Assembly: GCA_902984215.1 (NCBI GenBank)
Contig: CADWAF010004623.1
Span: 1 to 46,718 of the forward strand
DNA from: Willaertia magna
Lineage: Eukaryota > Heterolobosea > Eutetramitea > Acrasida > Naegleriidae
Length of the DNA: 46,718 nt
Direction of reading: 5' to 3'
Below the pieces are notes generated by a model. That model was not told the origin of the DNA and made no database searches. It saw nothing but the letters and a program-made list of their open reading frames with translations. This document shows, one piece after another, positions 7,210-17,231 of this stretch (the first letter of the stretch is position 1; each line of letters opens with the position of its first letter). Position numbers and translations under genes: made by a program.

Positions 7210-10200
7210 ATGTATCATAACAAGTGTCAAAATTCATTTCAAAAAAAAATCACGCAAAAACATCATATACACAATATAATGCAGCATGAGAACCATAGAA
7301 TTTTAATGGCTGGCCCTCAAACAAAAACTAATAACATGGCATTCAATGGATTTTATCATAGCAATGGACATCATTCCATTAATAACAATAACCACGGTAA
7401 TGTTGGTATCCCAAAAAATGCTTATGAACACGATGTAAAATTTCGATCTTCCATGATGGACAAAAACTCAAATACTTCTTATCCCCAAACATCTAATAAT
7501 TTTCAAATCAATAATACAGGAAAAAACAACATGTTTGATAATGATTCATATCGTAATGTTTTTCATAATGGTAATAATGGAAGAATTACTGATGAAGAGA
7601 GTACCGGTAGCAGTAATAGTAGTACTGGTAGTTCAGAACTTTCCTTTGGTTCAACACCCACCATAAAAACTAATAATAATAGAAAGAGTGTTACTTATGC
7701 TAATAATGATATGGATGACTTAGCATTAACACCAACTATTAATACAAATTTTAAAAAGGTTCAATCTCCTACTTTTTCACCAAACAATAGGAGAAATAAA
7801 GAAAGGTTTGTTGGTGGAAATAATTACAATCAACAACAAAATACTGTAAATAATGAAGCAACAAAAAAGACCTTAGCTTTACGTTCGCAATACTTAAATT
7901 ATTGCAAACAGTATAATGTAGAACCAAGTCAAGAAATGATTAGAAGTTTAAAGACATCTATCAAAAATCAAGAACCTTTCAGTAAATTAAGCATTTGCCA
8001 CGCTCAAGTGGATGATAATCACGTAAAAGTACTTATTCAGTCATTACATTCTTGTCAACAACAAGGAAATAACAAAAACAATACACGCAAAACTAATTCA
8101 TTAGCTACATATGACGTTAATGAAATTTTATTAAATCACAATCAAATTACAGACAAAGGTGCTTCTTTAATTATTAAAGAGCTCCTACTACCTTCCAGCA
8201 TTTATTATAATCAATTAACTAGTATTGAGTTATTTGGTAATCAATTAGGTAATGAATGTTGTAAAATTTTGGGCGAAATGTTAAAACAAAACAAAGTTTT
8301 AAAGAGATTAAAACTTGGAGACAATCAAATTGGAAGCGAAGGAGCAAAATACTTAGGAGAAGGGTTATCTTATAACACAACTCTATCACAATTACATTTA
8401 GGTGGAAATAATATTGATGCTATTGGTGTAAAATCTATTGCTAATGCATTAATCGATAATACCACTTTGACATCTTTAGGTTTAAGAGATAATAATATTG
8501 GAAGTGAAGGCATGAAGTATTTAGCTGAAACTTTAAAGTCACCAAAGACTCAATTATCTGATATTCAATTAAAAGGAAATAACATTAAGGCTGTTGGAGC
8601 TGGATTTTTATCTTCGGCTTTAATACCAAACCAATCATTAAAGGTTCTTGAATTGCAATCTAATGCAATTGGACCTGTTGGATGTAAAAGCTTATGTCAA
8701 GCCTTAAAGGACAACCACAGCGTACATGCCCTCAATTTCAATGATAATGAGTTAGGAGACGAAGGCGCAGTTTATGTAGCTAATTTATTAAAATCCAATC
8801 CTTCAATAACTACTTTGGGATTGGCAAATAATAGAATTAGAAAGAAGGGTGCATGTGCTTTGGCCGAAGCACTTAAGTTTGAACAAACTGCTATTACAGG
8901 TTTGGATTTGGGAAATAATGAAATTGGAAACGGTGGAGCAGTTTCTCTTGCTCAAGCTTTATCTGTTAATAAGGTATTAACTTCTTTAGATTTAAGAAGT
9001 TGTGAAATTCATTTGAAGGGCATTCTAGCTCTTTCCGAAGTTTGTGAAGTAAACACTTCATTACGTCATTTAGATCTTGGAGCCAACTATGCCAAGAATC
9101 AAGGTGCTTCTAGTTGGGCAACTGTTTTATCACGCAACAAAACTTTAACTAGATTATGTCTAACTGACAACCAAATATATCATGAAGGAGGTGAGGCATT
9201 GTGTGTTGGATTACAAAATAATTATACCTTAAGAAACTTTAGTTATGGTGGACAAGGCGCACAAGCAAATAGAATTGACTCCTCAATTAGACGTATTATA
9301 GATAGTATTATATCTGAGAACAAAAAACATTGGGAAATGGTTCAACAAAATGGAACTACTGAGGTGACAAACTACCAATCAAATAATCCATTGAGATTTT
9401 TAGATATTCAAAAGATGAGATTACAGCAAATGTTATTCAACCAAAGATTAGGCGGTAATGTTACAATGTCACCAATGTCGCCTATTGATGAAGATAATAC
9501 TAACAATAATTTGGACTTAAACAGTATGATGTCTCCTTCGAGCCCACTTGATTCTCTATCTGATTTATCCCTAGATGTAAATTCTAAGGGAAATCTTCCA
9601 AATTGGTTACTTTCATCCTTGCACATTCCAAGACCAACAATAAGCGAAGAGTTTGATGCAAAATTGGAGTCTATTTTCAAGAGTAAATTGTTGAAGGCAG
9701 AAAATCCAAAATTCAAAGGATGTTATTTCATTGGTAACATTATTAATACACTCAGAAAGGTACACCCTGAAGTACGTATTGATGAAGTACAATTAGTTCA
9801 ATACGCTATGAATAATCCAAAATATTATGTACATTTATCTAGAGAAATGGTAAAGACACAAATTAAGTATGTTGGATCTCAATCAGATAATAATGATTTA
9901 TTTGAAACACCAAAACTTAGAATACCAGAAAAGAGACAATCCTTGGCTTTGGATAGTTATGGAAAGACTCAACTTGACAATTTAGTTTTTATGAATGATA
10001 GACAATCATTTAATAACTACCAAACTACTTCTACAGCACCTTCAGGCACAGATCTTTCTACTAGTCCTCCAACTATCAACACTAATTTATTCCCAGCACC
10101 TATTTCTAAAAGGGCATACACCGACCCAGGATTTCTTGAGTCACGTTCAGTCAACTATAATCCATTTGGTAATTTCTTAATGAGCCCAACTGAAGAAAAG

Positions 10201-10491
10201 CAAGATAACTTTTCTTTATATTCACCATTATATCAACCTAGTTCATTCAATAATAATGTTCAAAATAGAACTTTATCACCATATGATAGCTTTGGCTATC
10301 AATCCCCAGTTGCAACTTCAGGTTACAACATGTTTAATAATACTCAATCAGGTTATGATAATTATAATAGTCTGACATCCCCAACCTCTATGCATTCGAA
10401 GCAAGTATTGGGTGCTATTGGAAGGCCTCAAAATGACTCGGATGACATGAAAAACCGTTATAATAACATGGTAAATCATTTACTCAATTAA
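7210..10491 (+). CDS. Large RI/NLRC-type leucine-rich-repeat protein
   Basis: A 1093-residue protein. Residues ~1-215 are low-complexity, rich in Asn, Ser, Thr and His. Residues ~300-675 hold about 13 consecutive 28-residue LRRs of the ribonuclease-inhibitor/RanGAP type, each close to LxxLxLxxNxIxxxGxxxLAxAL (for example LKRLKLGDNQIGSEGAKYL). They would form a curved solenoid for protein binding. After a spacer, ~residues 795-900 form a less repetitive, probably globular segment (NWLLSSLHIPRPTISEEF through YYVHLSREMVKTQIKYVG). The last ~190 residues are disordered, with Ser-Pro and Thr-Ser-Pro sites. There is no NACHT or kinase domain. The start is uncertain: ATG 7210 has a weak context, and ATG 7279 is an alternative 23 codons downstream. 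Single exon. Confidence 0.85.
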   Translation: MYHNKCQNSFQKKITQKHHIHNIMQHENHRILMAGPQTKTNNMAFNGFYHSNGHHSINNNNHGNVGIPKNAYEHDVKFRSSMMDKNSNTSYPQTSNNFQINNTGKNNMFDNDSYRNVFHNGNNGRITDEESTGSSNSSTGSSELSFGSTPTIKTNNNRKSVTYANNDMDDLALTPTINTNFKKVQSPTFSPNNRRNKERFVGGNNYNQQQNTVNNEATKKTLALRSQYLNYCKQYNVEPSQEMIRSLKTSIKNQEPFSKLSICHAQVDDNHVKVLIQSLHSCQQQGNNKNNTRKTNSLATYDVNEILLNHNQITDKGASLIIKELLLPSSIYYNQLTSIELFGNQLGNECCKILGEMLKQNKVLKRLKLGDNQIGSEGAKYLGEGLSYNTTLSQLHLGGNNIDAIGVKSIANALIDNTTLTSLGLRDNNIGSEGMKYLAETLKSPKTQLSDIQLKGNNIKAVGAGFLSSALIPNQSLKVLELQSNAIGPVGCKSLCQALKDNHSVHALNFNDNELGDEGAVYVANLLKSNPSITTLGLANNRIRKKGACALAEALKFEQTAITGLDLGNNEIGNGGAVSLAQALSVNKVLTSLDLRSCEIHLKGILALSEVCEVNTSLRHLDLGANYAKNQGASSWATVLSRNKTLTRLCLTDNQIYHEGGEALCVGLQNNYTLRNFSYGGQGAQANRIDSSIRRIIDSIISENKKHWEMVQQNGTTEVTNYQSNNPLRFLDIQKMRLQQMLFNQRLGGNVTMSPMSPIDEDNTNNNLDLNSMMSPSSPLDSLSDLSLDVNSKGNLPNWLLSSLHIPRPTISEEFDAKLESIFKSKLLKAENPKFKGCYFIGNIINTLRKVHPEVRIDEVQLVQYAMNNPKYYVHLSREMVKTQIKYVGSQSDNNDLFETPKLRIPEKRQSLALDSYGKTQLDNLVFMNDRQSFNNYQTTSTAPSGTDLSTSPPTINTNLFPAPISKRAYTDPGFLESRSVNYNPFGNFLMSPTEEKQDNFSLYSPLYQPSSFNNNVQNRTLSPYDSFGYQSPVATSGYNMFNNTQSGYDNYNSLTSPTSMHSKQVLGAIGRPQNDSDDMKNRYNNMVNHLLN

Positions 10492-10734
10492 AAGTATGTA
10501 TAAACATATAAATATCTCTTTTTACCATTTTTTAATAATTTTGTTATTGAGATAATAAAAAACAATTACAAATCAATTTAACAGCATTATTATTGTGTTA
10601 GGAATACTTTTTTCTCAAAAAATACAAATAGGCATTAAATCGTAAATTTCCCTCAAAAAAAATATTGCTTAAACTTAATGTTTATCTAGGGTAGGATATC
10701 ACCATAGACTACAAAATTTTGATCGAAATAAATT

Positions 10735-12531
10735 ATGGATATAGTAACAGTTTATAAGAAAACAAGAAAACAATTTGGTAGATATTGTGGACACTTAGAT
10801 GTAAGTGAGCCGGAAGTAATCATTGATATCAAACCGAATGAAGACGTTAAAAAGAAGTATATCAAAAAAGAACCGGTTAGTACTGGAGTTCAGGCAGTAC
10901 CCGAATTTTCAGAACATTATGTAAATACATTAACTCATGAAACAAAGGAACAAGGTATGCTTCACTTAGAAGGAGGTTGGCCTAAAGATGTTGATACCTC
11001 AAAGTTATCAAGCAAAGAAAGATACATAAAGAAAATTGAAACTAACATGGAAGATATTAATTCATTTATTGCCTTAAGAGAAAGTGTTGAACACTACCTT
11101 GATCAAAATAGTGCCTTAGATATTTATCAAGATTATTTCACAGATTCCGTTCAAGACTTTCATAGTGAGAAGCCTATGGCCAAAACTATTTCTGTAATGA
11201 AAGATCCATGTGTTGGAAGTAAAAGGGCTGTAACTAGGATTTCTTGGCTTCCAAGCGATGGTTCAAAGATTGCTGTAGCCTATTCTAATCTTGATTTTCA
11301 AAGTTTTCCAGTTAAAACCCCAACTAATGCTTACGTTTGGGATGTCAACAATCCTAACGAGCCTGAAGTTACCTTACTTCCAAACTCTCCTCTAGTTTCT
11401 ATAAAATACAATCCTAAAGAAAGTTATACAGTTGCAGGTGGTTGTTATAATGGAATTGTTTGTAAGTAGAAACAATAGTTTTTAATAATATTTACATTAA
11501 TAGCCGTTTTTGACACAAGAAAAGGAAGTGAAGAAGTATTAATATCAGATTTGAAATACAGTCACAGAGATCCAGTTTATGAGATTCATTGGTTACAAAG
11601 TAAAAGTTCTACATTCTTCCTTACTACCTCAACAGATGGTCAAGTCTTAACTTGGGATACAAGAAGTATGAAAGCACCTGTAGAAGCATTTGATTTAAAA
11701 ATACCTGATGACAAGAATGAATATAAACTGCAAGGAATTTTAGGAGGTGAATCATTGGATTATGATATTGCATACAGTCCAACTAAATTCATGGTAGGTA
11801 CCGAACAGGGAGCTGTCATAAGTTGTACAAGAAGAAAGAATAAGGGTACATCAATTGATAAAGTGTATTATGGGCATCATCATCACCATGGTCCAATTTA
11901 CTCAATTCAAAGAAGTCCTTTCATTCAAAAATACTTTATGACAATAGGGGATTGGACTATTAAGATTTGGAATGAAGATATTTCAAATGATCCTATTATT
12001 TCTACTAAATATCATGACAGCTATCTTACAAGTTGCCAATGGAGCCCTTCAAGACCTGGAGTTTTCTACACAACTAAAATGGACGGCACACTAGATGTAT
12101 GGGATTATATGTACAAACAAAATAAGCCTCTGCTGTCTGTTAGATTGTCAGACCAAGGTTTACATTGCCTCAGTGTATATGGAAAGTATTTAGCTGTTGG
12201 TGGTCGAGATGGAGCTACTAGATTGTTGGAAGTTAGTGAGGGATTAAGAGGTGAGGACAAACAAGCGGTGTTAGAAGAAAAGGATATCATATTTAATGTA
12301 AGTATTTTTGTATTAATTACTTCTAATACCTAGAAGATGTTGGAAAGGGAATCTAAAAGAGAAAGAGTTTTAATAGATAATAGAAAGGAGGCAGAACAAA
12401 ATCTGAAAAGAATTGAAGGAAAGAGAAAACAAAGGGAAGAAAATCTTAAAAATTCTTTCAGCATGTCAATTAATGAAGATGACGTGCAAGAGGAAGAGGC
12501 ACTATTCCTTGATCAAATTAAAAAGAAATAA
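10735..12531 (+). CDS. DNAI2: Axonemal dynein intermediate chain 2 (outer arm)
   Basis: Three exons give a 572-residue protein: 10735-11461, 11504-12297 and 12334-12531. Both introns (42 and 36 nt) start GTAAGT and end TAG, and phases agree. The N-terminus (DIVTVYKKTRKQFGRYC, then HLEGGWPKDVD) and the WD-repeat core (GGCYNGIV | SVFDTRKGS, YSHRDPVYEIHWLQSKSS, TSTDGQVLTWDTRSMKAP, GDWTIKIWNED) match DNAI2/IC69/ODA6, a WD40 subunit of the outer dynein arm that links the motor to doublet microtubules. The C-terminus is a charged coiled coil. A run of five His (codons 11875-11889) lies just before the GPIYSIQRSP motif. Its presence means this organism builds motile flagella. Confidence 0.95.
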
Positions 12532-12646
12532 ATTTATTTTCTGCATTTACAAAAAGAAGGAATCCTCAATCATAAAGTAAACGATAAAGTAAATAAATAT
12601 TTTTCATTGAAAATTATTAATTGGCCGTGTTCAACTTTACCCAATA

Positions 12647-13717
12647 TTACAACAAATTAACTAAAGTTGGGATATGTTCATTTACTTCTTTATCTAATTG
12701 ACTTTCACGTGTTGTGGTGAAATGTAAAAAATTACAAAGAAAATATAAAAAGGAAGGAATAAATTGTTTGAGCCTTATTTCTATTGGTTGCAAAAGTTTT
12801 TGTAAATTTGTCTTGTCAATTTCAAAAACTATTTCAACTAAAGAATTAATTAATTTGTCTTTAACATATGATTCATCTAAATGATAATCATCAACAATGA
12901 ATTGAAATACTGATTTTTTATAAATTTTAATTTCTTGCTTGACAGAAACTCTTTTAGGATAATCATAACTAGAATTAATATATAATGGAATACCATTATC
13001 CAGAAATAACACAAATGTAATGTTACTCTCTTCTTGTTCATAAGAATCATCAACTGATGTTTTAAAATTATAAAGTGTAACATATAAATGATCAAAGGAA
13101 AATTTTGATAATTTAAAAGTTTTAATAATTTCCTTTTTTAAATCTGGTTCAATAATTTGTTCATCATAATTGTAATTAAATAAAAGTGAATCATTACCAG
13201 TCAACATTTTAAACTCTCTAAATAAATGTGACTTTCCAACCTCTAAATTTGATACTTCATTAATTGTAGTTGCAATTGTCTCATAATTTTTAAAATCCTT
13301 ACTTTGAACATTAATTATTAAATCATTCATTAATTTAGGACCAACATGTAAAAGTGAAGTAGTTAATTGTAATTTACTCCAATATCTAAATAAATGTTTA
13401 AAATTTATTGGAATTTCACTAAAATAGATTGGTTTATTTTCTTTAAATACTTTCTTTTTTAAATCAAATCTTTCTCTTAACGCATCTAATGTTTTTTCAA
13501 TATGATTTACTTCTTGTTTATTTAATTTAAAAACATTACTATAATATTCTTTCATAAATAATTCAGATTGATAAATAGTATACCATTGTTTAGAAACAAA
13601 TTGAAATGAAAAGATGACATCTGAAATGGAAGAAAAACAAAATACACTTTCCAACAATAAATCATCAAGTTTTATTTGATTTTCACAATTTAATTTTCGT
13701 TTTTTACATTCAGACAT
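12647..13717 (-). CDS. F-box-like protein of a lineage-specific family
   Basis: A 356-residue protein. Residues ~15-62 (LDDLLLESVFCFSSISDVIF then SFQFVSKQWYTIY) read as a degenerate F-box: Leu-rich helix, hydrophobic D-V, then V-x-K-x-W. F-box proteins bring substrates to SCF ubiquitin ligases through SKP1. The remaining ~290 residues match no domain I know. They are shared with the protein at 37098-37877: NFKHLFRYWSKLQL versus NFEHLFKYWCKLQF, LSKFSFDHLY versus LSKLSFNHIY, and VLFLDNGIPLYINSSYDYPK versus VLFLDNGIPLLISSYFLYKK. This is the fuller of the two, with ~95 further C-terminal residues. The start ATG is preceded by an A-run. Single exon. Confidence 0.8.
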   Translation of the reverse strand: MSECKKRKLNCENQIKLDDLLLESVFCFSSISDVIFSFQFVSKQWYTIYQSELFMKEYYSNVFKLNKQEVNHIEKTLDALRERFDLKKKVFKENKPIYFSEIPINFKHLFRYWSKLQLTTSLLHVGPKLMNDLIINVQSKDFKNYETIATTINEVSNLEVGKSHLFREFKMLTGNDSLLFNYNYDEQIIEPDLKKEIIKTFKLSKFSFDHLYVTLYNFKTSVDDSYEQEESNITFVLFLDNGIPLYINSSYDYPKRVSVKQEIKIYKKSVFQFIVDDYHLDESYVKDKLINSLVEIVFEIDKTNLQKLLQPIEIRLKQFIPSFLYFLCNFLHFTTTRESQLDKEVNEHIPTLVNLL

Positions 13718-13785
13718 TTTTTTTATTCAGGAGTTGCTTTTATAACGTTACAATAATAATTTATTAACAATAAAACAAATAAATA

Positions 13786-14526
13786 TTAATTTGAAGTAGT
13801 ACTAGTAGTACTTCTACATCTATAAAAAGAAGGAAATCCACATCCAAACCAAATTACAATAAATATTAAAACTAATACAACTATAATACAAATAAGACCT
13901 AAAATAAAAGTTCTTTTCACCATTGTATTCTTTAATTCTTTACTTTTAGTTCTAAATGAATCAGCTGATTCAGCTAAATCTAAAGTTCTATTTACTAATA
14001 AATCAATCTTCTCTCCTCTATCTAAAACTTTATCAATATTGTCAATCATTGTTTCTTTTACATCTTCTATTTGTCCTTTTATTTTAGTAATTTTATCAGA
14101 TTGTTTTGTATTATTATAGAAATTAGTTTGTTGTCTTAAAATAGATCCAAATTCTTTATTTAAACTATTAGGTATATTATTTGGTAAATTATTTAATTTT
14201 TGTAAAGAATATTTCTCTAAAAAATTATTTTTAATTTCTTCTAAAAAATTAAATGGAATTCTACTTCCAAAATCTTTTCCACTCATACAGAAAAATATTA
14301 AATTAAAATCACCAACAACTAAAATATGGAAAATATATTGATCATATAAATAAGAGACTTTGGTGGATTTATTGGCGGGAATTTTTTCTATAATTTGTCT
14401 TGAAATTTGTTGAAAATTTCCTTTACTTTCTGTATATTCACATAATACATTAGTTCCTTTAGCAATTAATGAATAAATGATATTATTATCTGTTGTTGAA
14501 TGATTGTTGTTACCACTTCCGAACAT
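13786..14526 (-). CDS. VAMP7: VAMP7-type longin R-SNARE
   Basis: A 246-residue tail-anchored vesicle SNARE. Residues ~15-125 form a longin domain (IIYSLIAKGTNVLCEYTE, LYDQYIFHILVVGDFNLIFF). Residues ~145-205 are the SNARE motif (KIKGQIEDVKETMIDNIDKV), with the zero-layer arginine in LDRGEKIDLLVNRT. One transmembrane helix follows (FILGLICIIVVLVLIFIVIW). The family drives fusion of late endosomes, lysosomes and secretory vesicles; in an amoeba it probably serves phagocytic or digestive traffic. After the anchor, ~20 residues (CGFPSFYRC and a Ser/Thr-rich end) are longer than usual for VAMP7. The ATG follows eight A residues. No intron. Confidence 0.92.
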   Translation of the reverse strand: MFGSGNNNHSTTDNNIIYSLIAKGTNVLCEYTESKGNFQQISRQIIEKIPANKSTKVSYLYDQYIFHILVVGDFNLIFFCMSGKDFGSRIPFNFLEEIKNNFLEKYSLQKLNNLPNNIPNSLNKEFGSILRQQTNFYNNTKQSDKITKIKGQIEDVKETMIDNIDKVLDRGEKIDLLVNRTLDLAESADSFRTKSKELKNTMVKRTFILGLICIIVVLVLIFIVIWFGCGFPSFYRCRSTTSTTSN

Positions 14527-14771
14527 TTTTTTTTATTGCGTATTTACTTTCTTCATTGTAACCATCAAAAGTCAACATTCACAAATGATTCCACAACTAC
14601 AAATCATTTAACGGAGCAAGCTTCTCCAGTTATTCTCTTAATAATTTTATAAATTACCAATTAAATTTTAAATAAATATTGCTTTTTCGAAGGAGAAACG
14701 GTTAAACTGGGCTCACTAAGTACCAAATTTGAAAATAAGGGTATTAATAAATCATTTCAAGAAAAAAAAGA

Positions 14772-16095
14772 ATGCAAGAAGATAATAACAATATCACTAC
14801 ATTGCAGATAGAAGCAACGGAAGATAATGAAATTTCAAGTGGAAATAAAGTAGAAATTATTCATCATTCGCATGAAAATTATATTCATTGCCCTAGCTTG
14901 AATTCTTTACCAGAAACACCAAATAACGAGACAGTAATTGTTGTCACTAACAATAATACTGTTCAATATCCAATAAATGAAACGGAAGAAATAAAAGAAT
15001 GTCAGCTGCCAACATCTATAGAAAGAACATCTGTTGGAAGTAAAAGAAAAAGTAAAACTGCTAATGAAAATAAAACACAACCTCCAGCAATCAACCCAAC
15101 ACCAATCGCTCCACCACCACACCGAGGACATAATACTCCTTCCCAAATAATGGATATTTTAAAAGCTGAAGGAAAGAGAAAAGCAAGACTGACATTTGAC
15201 CAAATAATTTTATTATCTTTGTTGGCTGGGTTTTTTAAAGGAATTGCTGGAACGATATCAGTTTTTGTTGGTGGGAATGTTCCACAACTCCAAAAAGATT
15301 ATCCAGGTTTACAAAAATTATTATTTGCAGCGTATGTAATTTATTATTTTTGTAATTAAACATTTTTGAAGAGTTTTTCCAGTTGGTTTTATTTTAACAA
15401 TTTTATATGGAGCTGAATTATTTACGGGAAACACTTTAGTTGTTTTATTTAATTTATTTCACAGAAAAGAATTTAGTTGGAAGAAGTTTCTTTATGATTA
15501 TTTCCACTTTTCAAAGAATATGTTTTTATCTTTTGTTTTTAATGTTTTAGGAGCTTTTTTAACTGGTTATTTATTTGTGTACTTAACTCAACCTTGTTGT
15601 GACGCAAGTTGGATAAGTTTTGTTAAAAATTTAGCAGAAAGTAAAGTTTCAAAAACATTTGGTCAATTTGTGTTATTAGGTATTATTTGTAATGCATTAG
15701 TGACTAGTGGTGTTTACGTAGCTATGACATCTAATACAGCAGAAGGAAAGGCAATACTTGCTTATATACCAATCTTTTGTTTTGTTGCTTGTGGTTTTGA
15801 ACATTCCATAGCCAATGCTTATTATATCCCATTAGGAATGTTATATGGAGCTAAAGTTAGTGTTTATGAGTTTTTAATTGTAAATTTACTGCCTGTTACA
15901 ATAGGTAATATAATTGGTGGTAGTTTAGTTGTAGGTTGTGTGATGTTTTATGTTTATGATATTCGTTTAAGATATAATCGGTGGATTAGAAATGGAATTA
16001 AAAAGATGTGGAATTTTTGTAAATCAAAAAAGCAAAGTGAAAATAACATAACTAACGAAGGAATAGAAATGATTGATTTAGAAAAACAACAATGA
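14772..16095 (+). CDS. Formate/nitrite transporter (FNT/FocA family)
   Basis: Two exons, 14772-15331 and 15372-16095, with a 40-nt GTATGT...AAG intron, encode 427 residues. After a ~140-residue polar N-terminal region, six membrane segments carry the FNT signatures: YGAELFTGNT, ICNALVTSGVYVA, CGFEHSIANAYYIPLGM and LPVTIGNIIGGSLVVG. FNT proteins are pentameric channels or H+-coupled carriers for formate, nitrite, lactate or hydrosulfide. The conserved central His sits in GFEHSIAN. The long cytosolic N-terminus is unusual, since most FNTs start about 25 residues before helix 1. It may regulate the channel. A fermentative or nitrite/lactate export role is plausible; the substrate cannot be told from sequence. 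The stop is TGA, supporting standard code use. Confidence 0.93.
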
Positions 16096-16122
16096 AATTA
16101 TTTGCAACAGCTATATTTATTT

Positions 16123-16854
16123 TTACTTCTTAATTTGTAGTAATTCACAGAGCTTGTCAGTTTGATAAAAATTAAGGTAATAAGAACTATTTTCTTCAAT
16201 TACTGCTTGAGGAATAACCAAATACTCTTGATTATTACTGTCTTCAGTTACAATTACTCCCTTATTCACTCCAAGAACATTATCAGTAAATTTAAATCTT
16301 CCCAACTCAACTGAGTTATGTTCACGATGAAAATCAAAAACAACCAAGTCATTATTATTTTCAACAAAATAATTAACAAACTTGAATGAAGAAATTGGAC
16401 ATTTGAATTCACCATATTTTCTGTCTTTATATTTTCCTCCAATTTCACTTCTCATCCAATAAATTGACTTGGACTTGGTGTCATAATAACCAAGACCTCT
16501 ATATTCAGTGAACCATACAGCATTGGCTAATGACACAAATATTTCACCCTTTGAGTTAAAATAGAGTCCTTGAATATCAGACATTCCACCATTTCCAATA
16601 TCTGACTTGCATGCTAACGCTCCAGTATCATATTTACCAATAACAGTTTCTTCAATAGAATTACCTTTGAGTGTAACGCCAACTAAAGCCCCTTGCCTTT
16701 TAGTTAAGATATTTAAAAACTGATTGTTAATTAATACTGAATCTAATATGATGGAAGAACCTAAAGGTAAAACCTTAGTAATTGCTTTTGAATTAACATC
16801 AATAATTACAACATAATTGCAGGGGGCTTCTTCGGTTACAACGTTTTTAGTAAA
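16123..16854 (-). pseudogene. Partial beta-propeller-like protein, 5' end missing or on an unidentified exon
   Basis: An open minus-strand frame of 243 codons that has no Met until codon ~91 (ATG at 16584, MSDIQGLYFNSKGEIFVSLA). Sequence before that Met is plainly protein-like (NYVVIIDVNSKAITKVLPLG, then VLINNQFLNILTKR), so the gene should start farther upstream. It ends in a stop at 16855-16857 without a start codon. Repeating strands such as GLYFNSKGEIFVSL, KGVIVTEDSNNQEYLVIP and GLGYYDTKSKSIYWM suggest a beta-propeller; the exact family is unknown. A TTACTAA element followed by AG (minus, near 16830) could be a branch point and acceptor of a first intron, but I find no convincing upstream exon. 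Either a truncated gene copy or an unresolved first exon. Confidence 0.45.
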
Positions 16855-17224
16855 TTAGGTGGCTCAATTATATCCCTATTTGCAGAGAAAGGTTATCAAG
16901 GAGCACATGCTCTAAACAATCAGAATGCAATTTGGAGTTAATGAAGAAAAGGTACATAAACTAGCTGTAAGAATCAAACATTCCATAGACACAAAGAATA
17001 GGATCCAAGAAGAGTTAGAAAAAACATCACAATTGACTAATCAAATCAAAATTGCGTTCATTCACTGCAAACATGCAATACTCAATGAAACACAAATTAA
17101 TTACCAAAGGGCTGCTTTACTATTTGATGCGTTGGTTGAACTTTGGTTTGACAATAATGTTTCTAGTTTTTTCAAAATGGTAAAAACATCAAAACAGACA
17201 TGTTTTAGTGAGCTCTTATTGTAA
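16792..17224 (+). pseudogene. Fragmentary plus-strand coding region, two frames
   Basis: A start-less frame (16792-16938) reads GFFGYNVFSKLGGSIISLFA then EKGYQGAHALNNQ, which looks like real protein, and stops at 16939. In another frame, an ATG at 16925 opens 99 codons (MQFGVNEEKVHKLAVRIKHS, then a helical Gln/Lys/Glu-rich stretch and ALVELWFDNNVSSFFKMV) ending 7 nt from the next gene's stop. The second part may be an intact small gene. Alternatively the two parts are one gene broken by a frameshift that has also lost its 5' end. No family is recognised. Confidence 0.35.
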
Positions 17225-17231
17225 AATGTTT

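Noticed and set aside
12877..13095. 72-codon minus-strand frame within the F-box-like gene
   Set aside because: Alternate-frame shadow with the Ile/Leu/Met-rich look typical of AT-rich DNA read out of phase.
16266..16448. 60-codon minus-strand frame
   Set aside because: Out-of-frame shadow of the propeller-like fragment.
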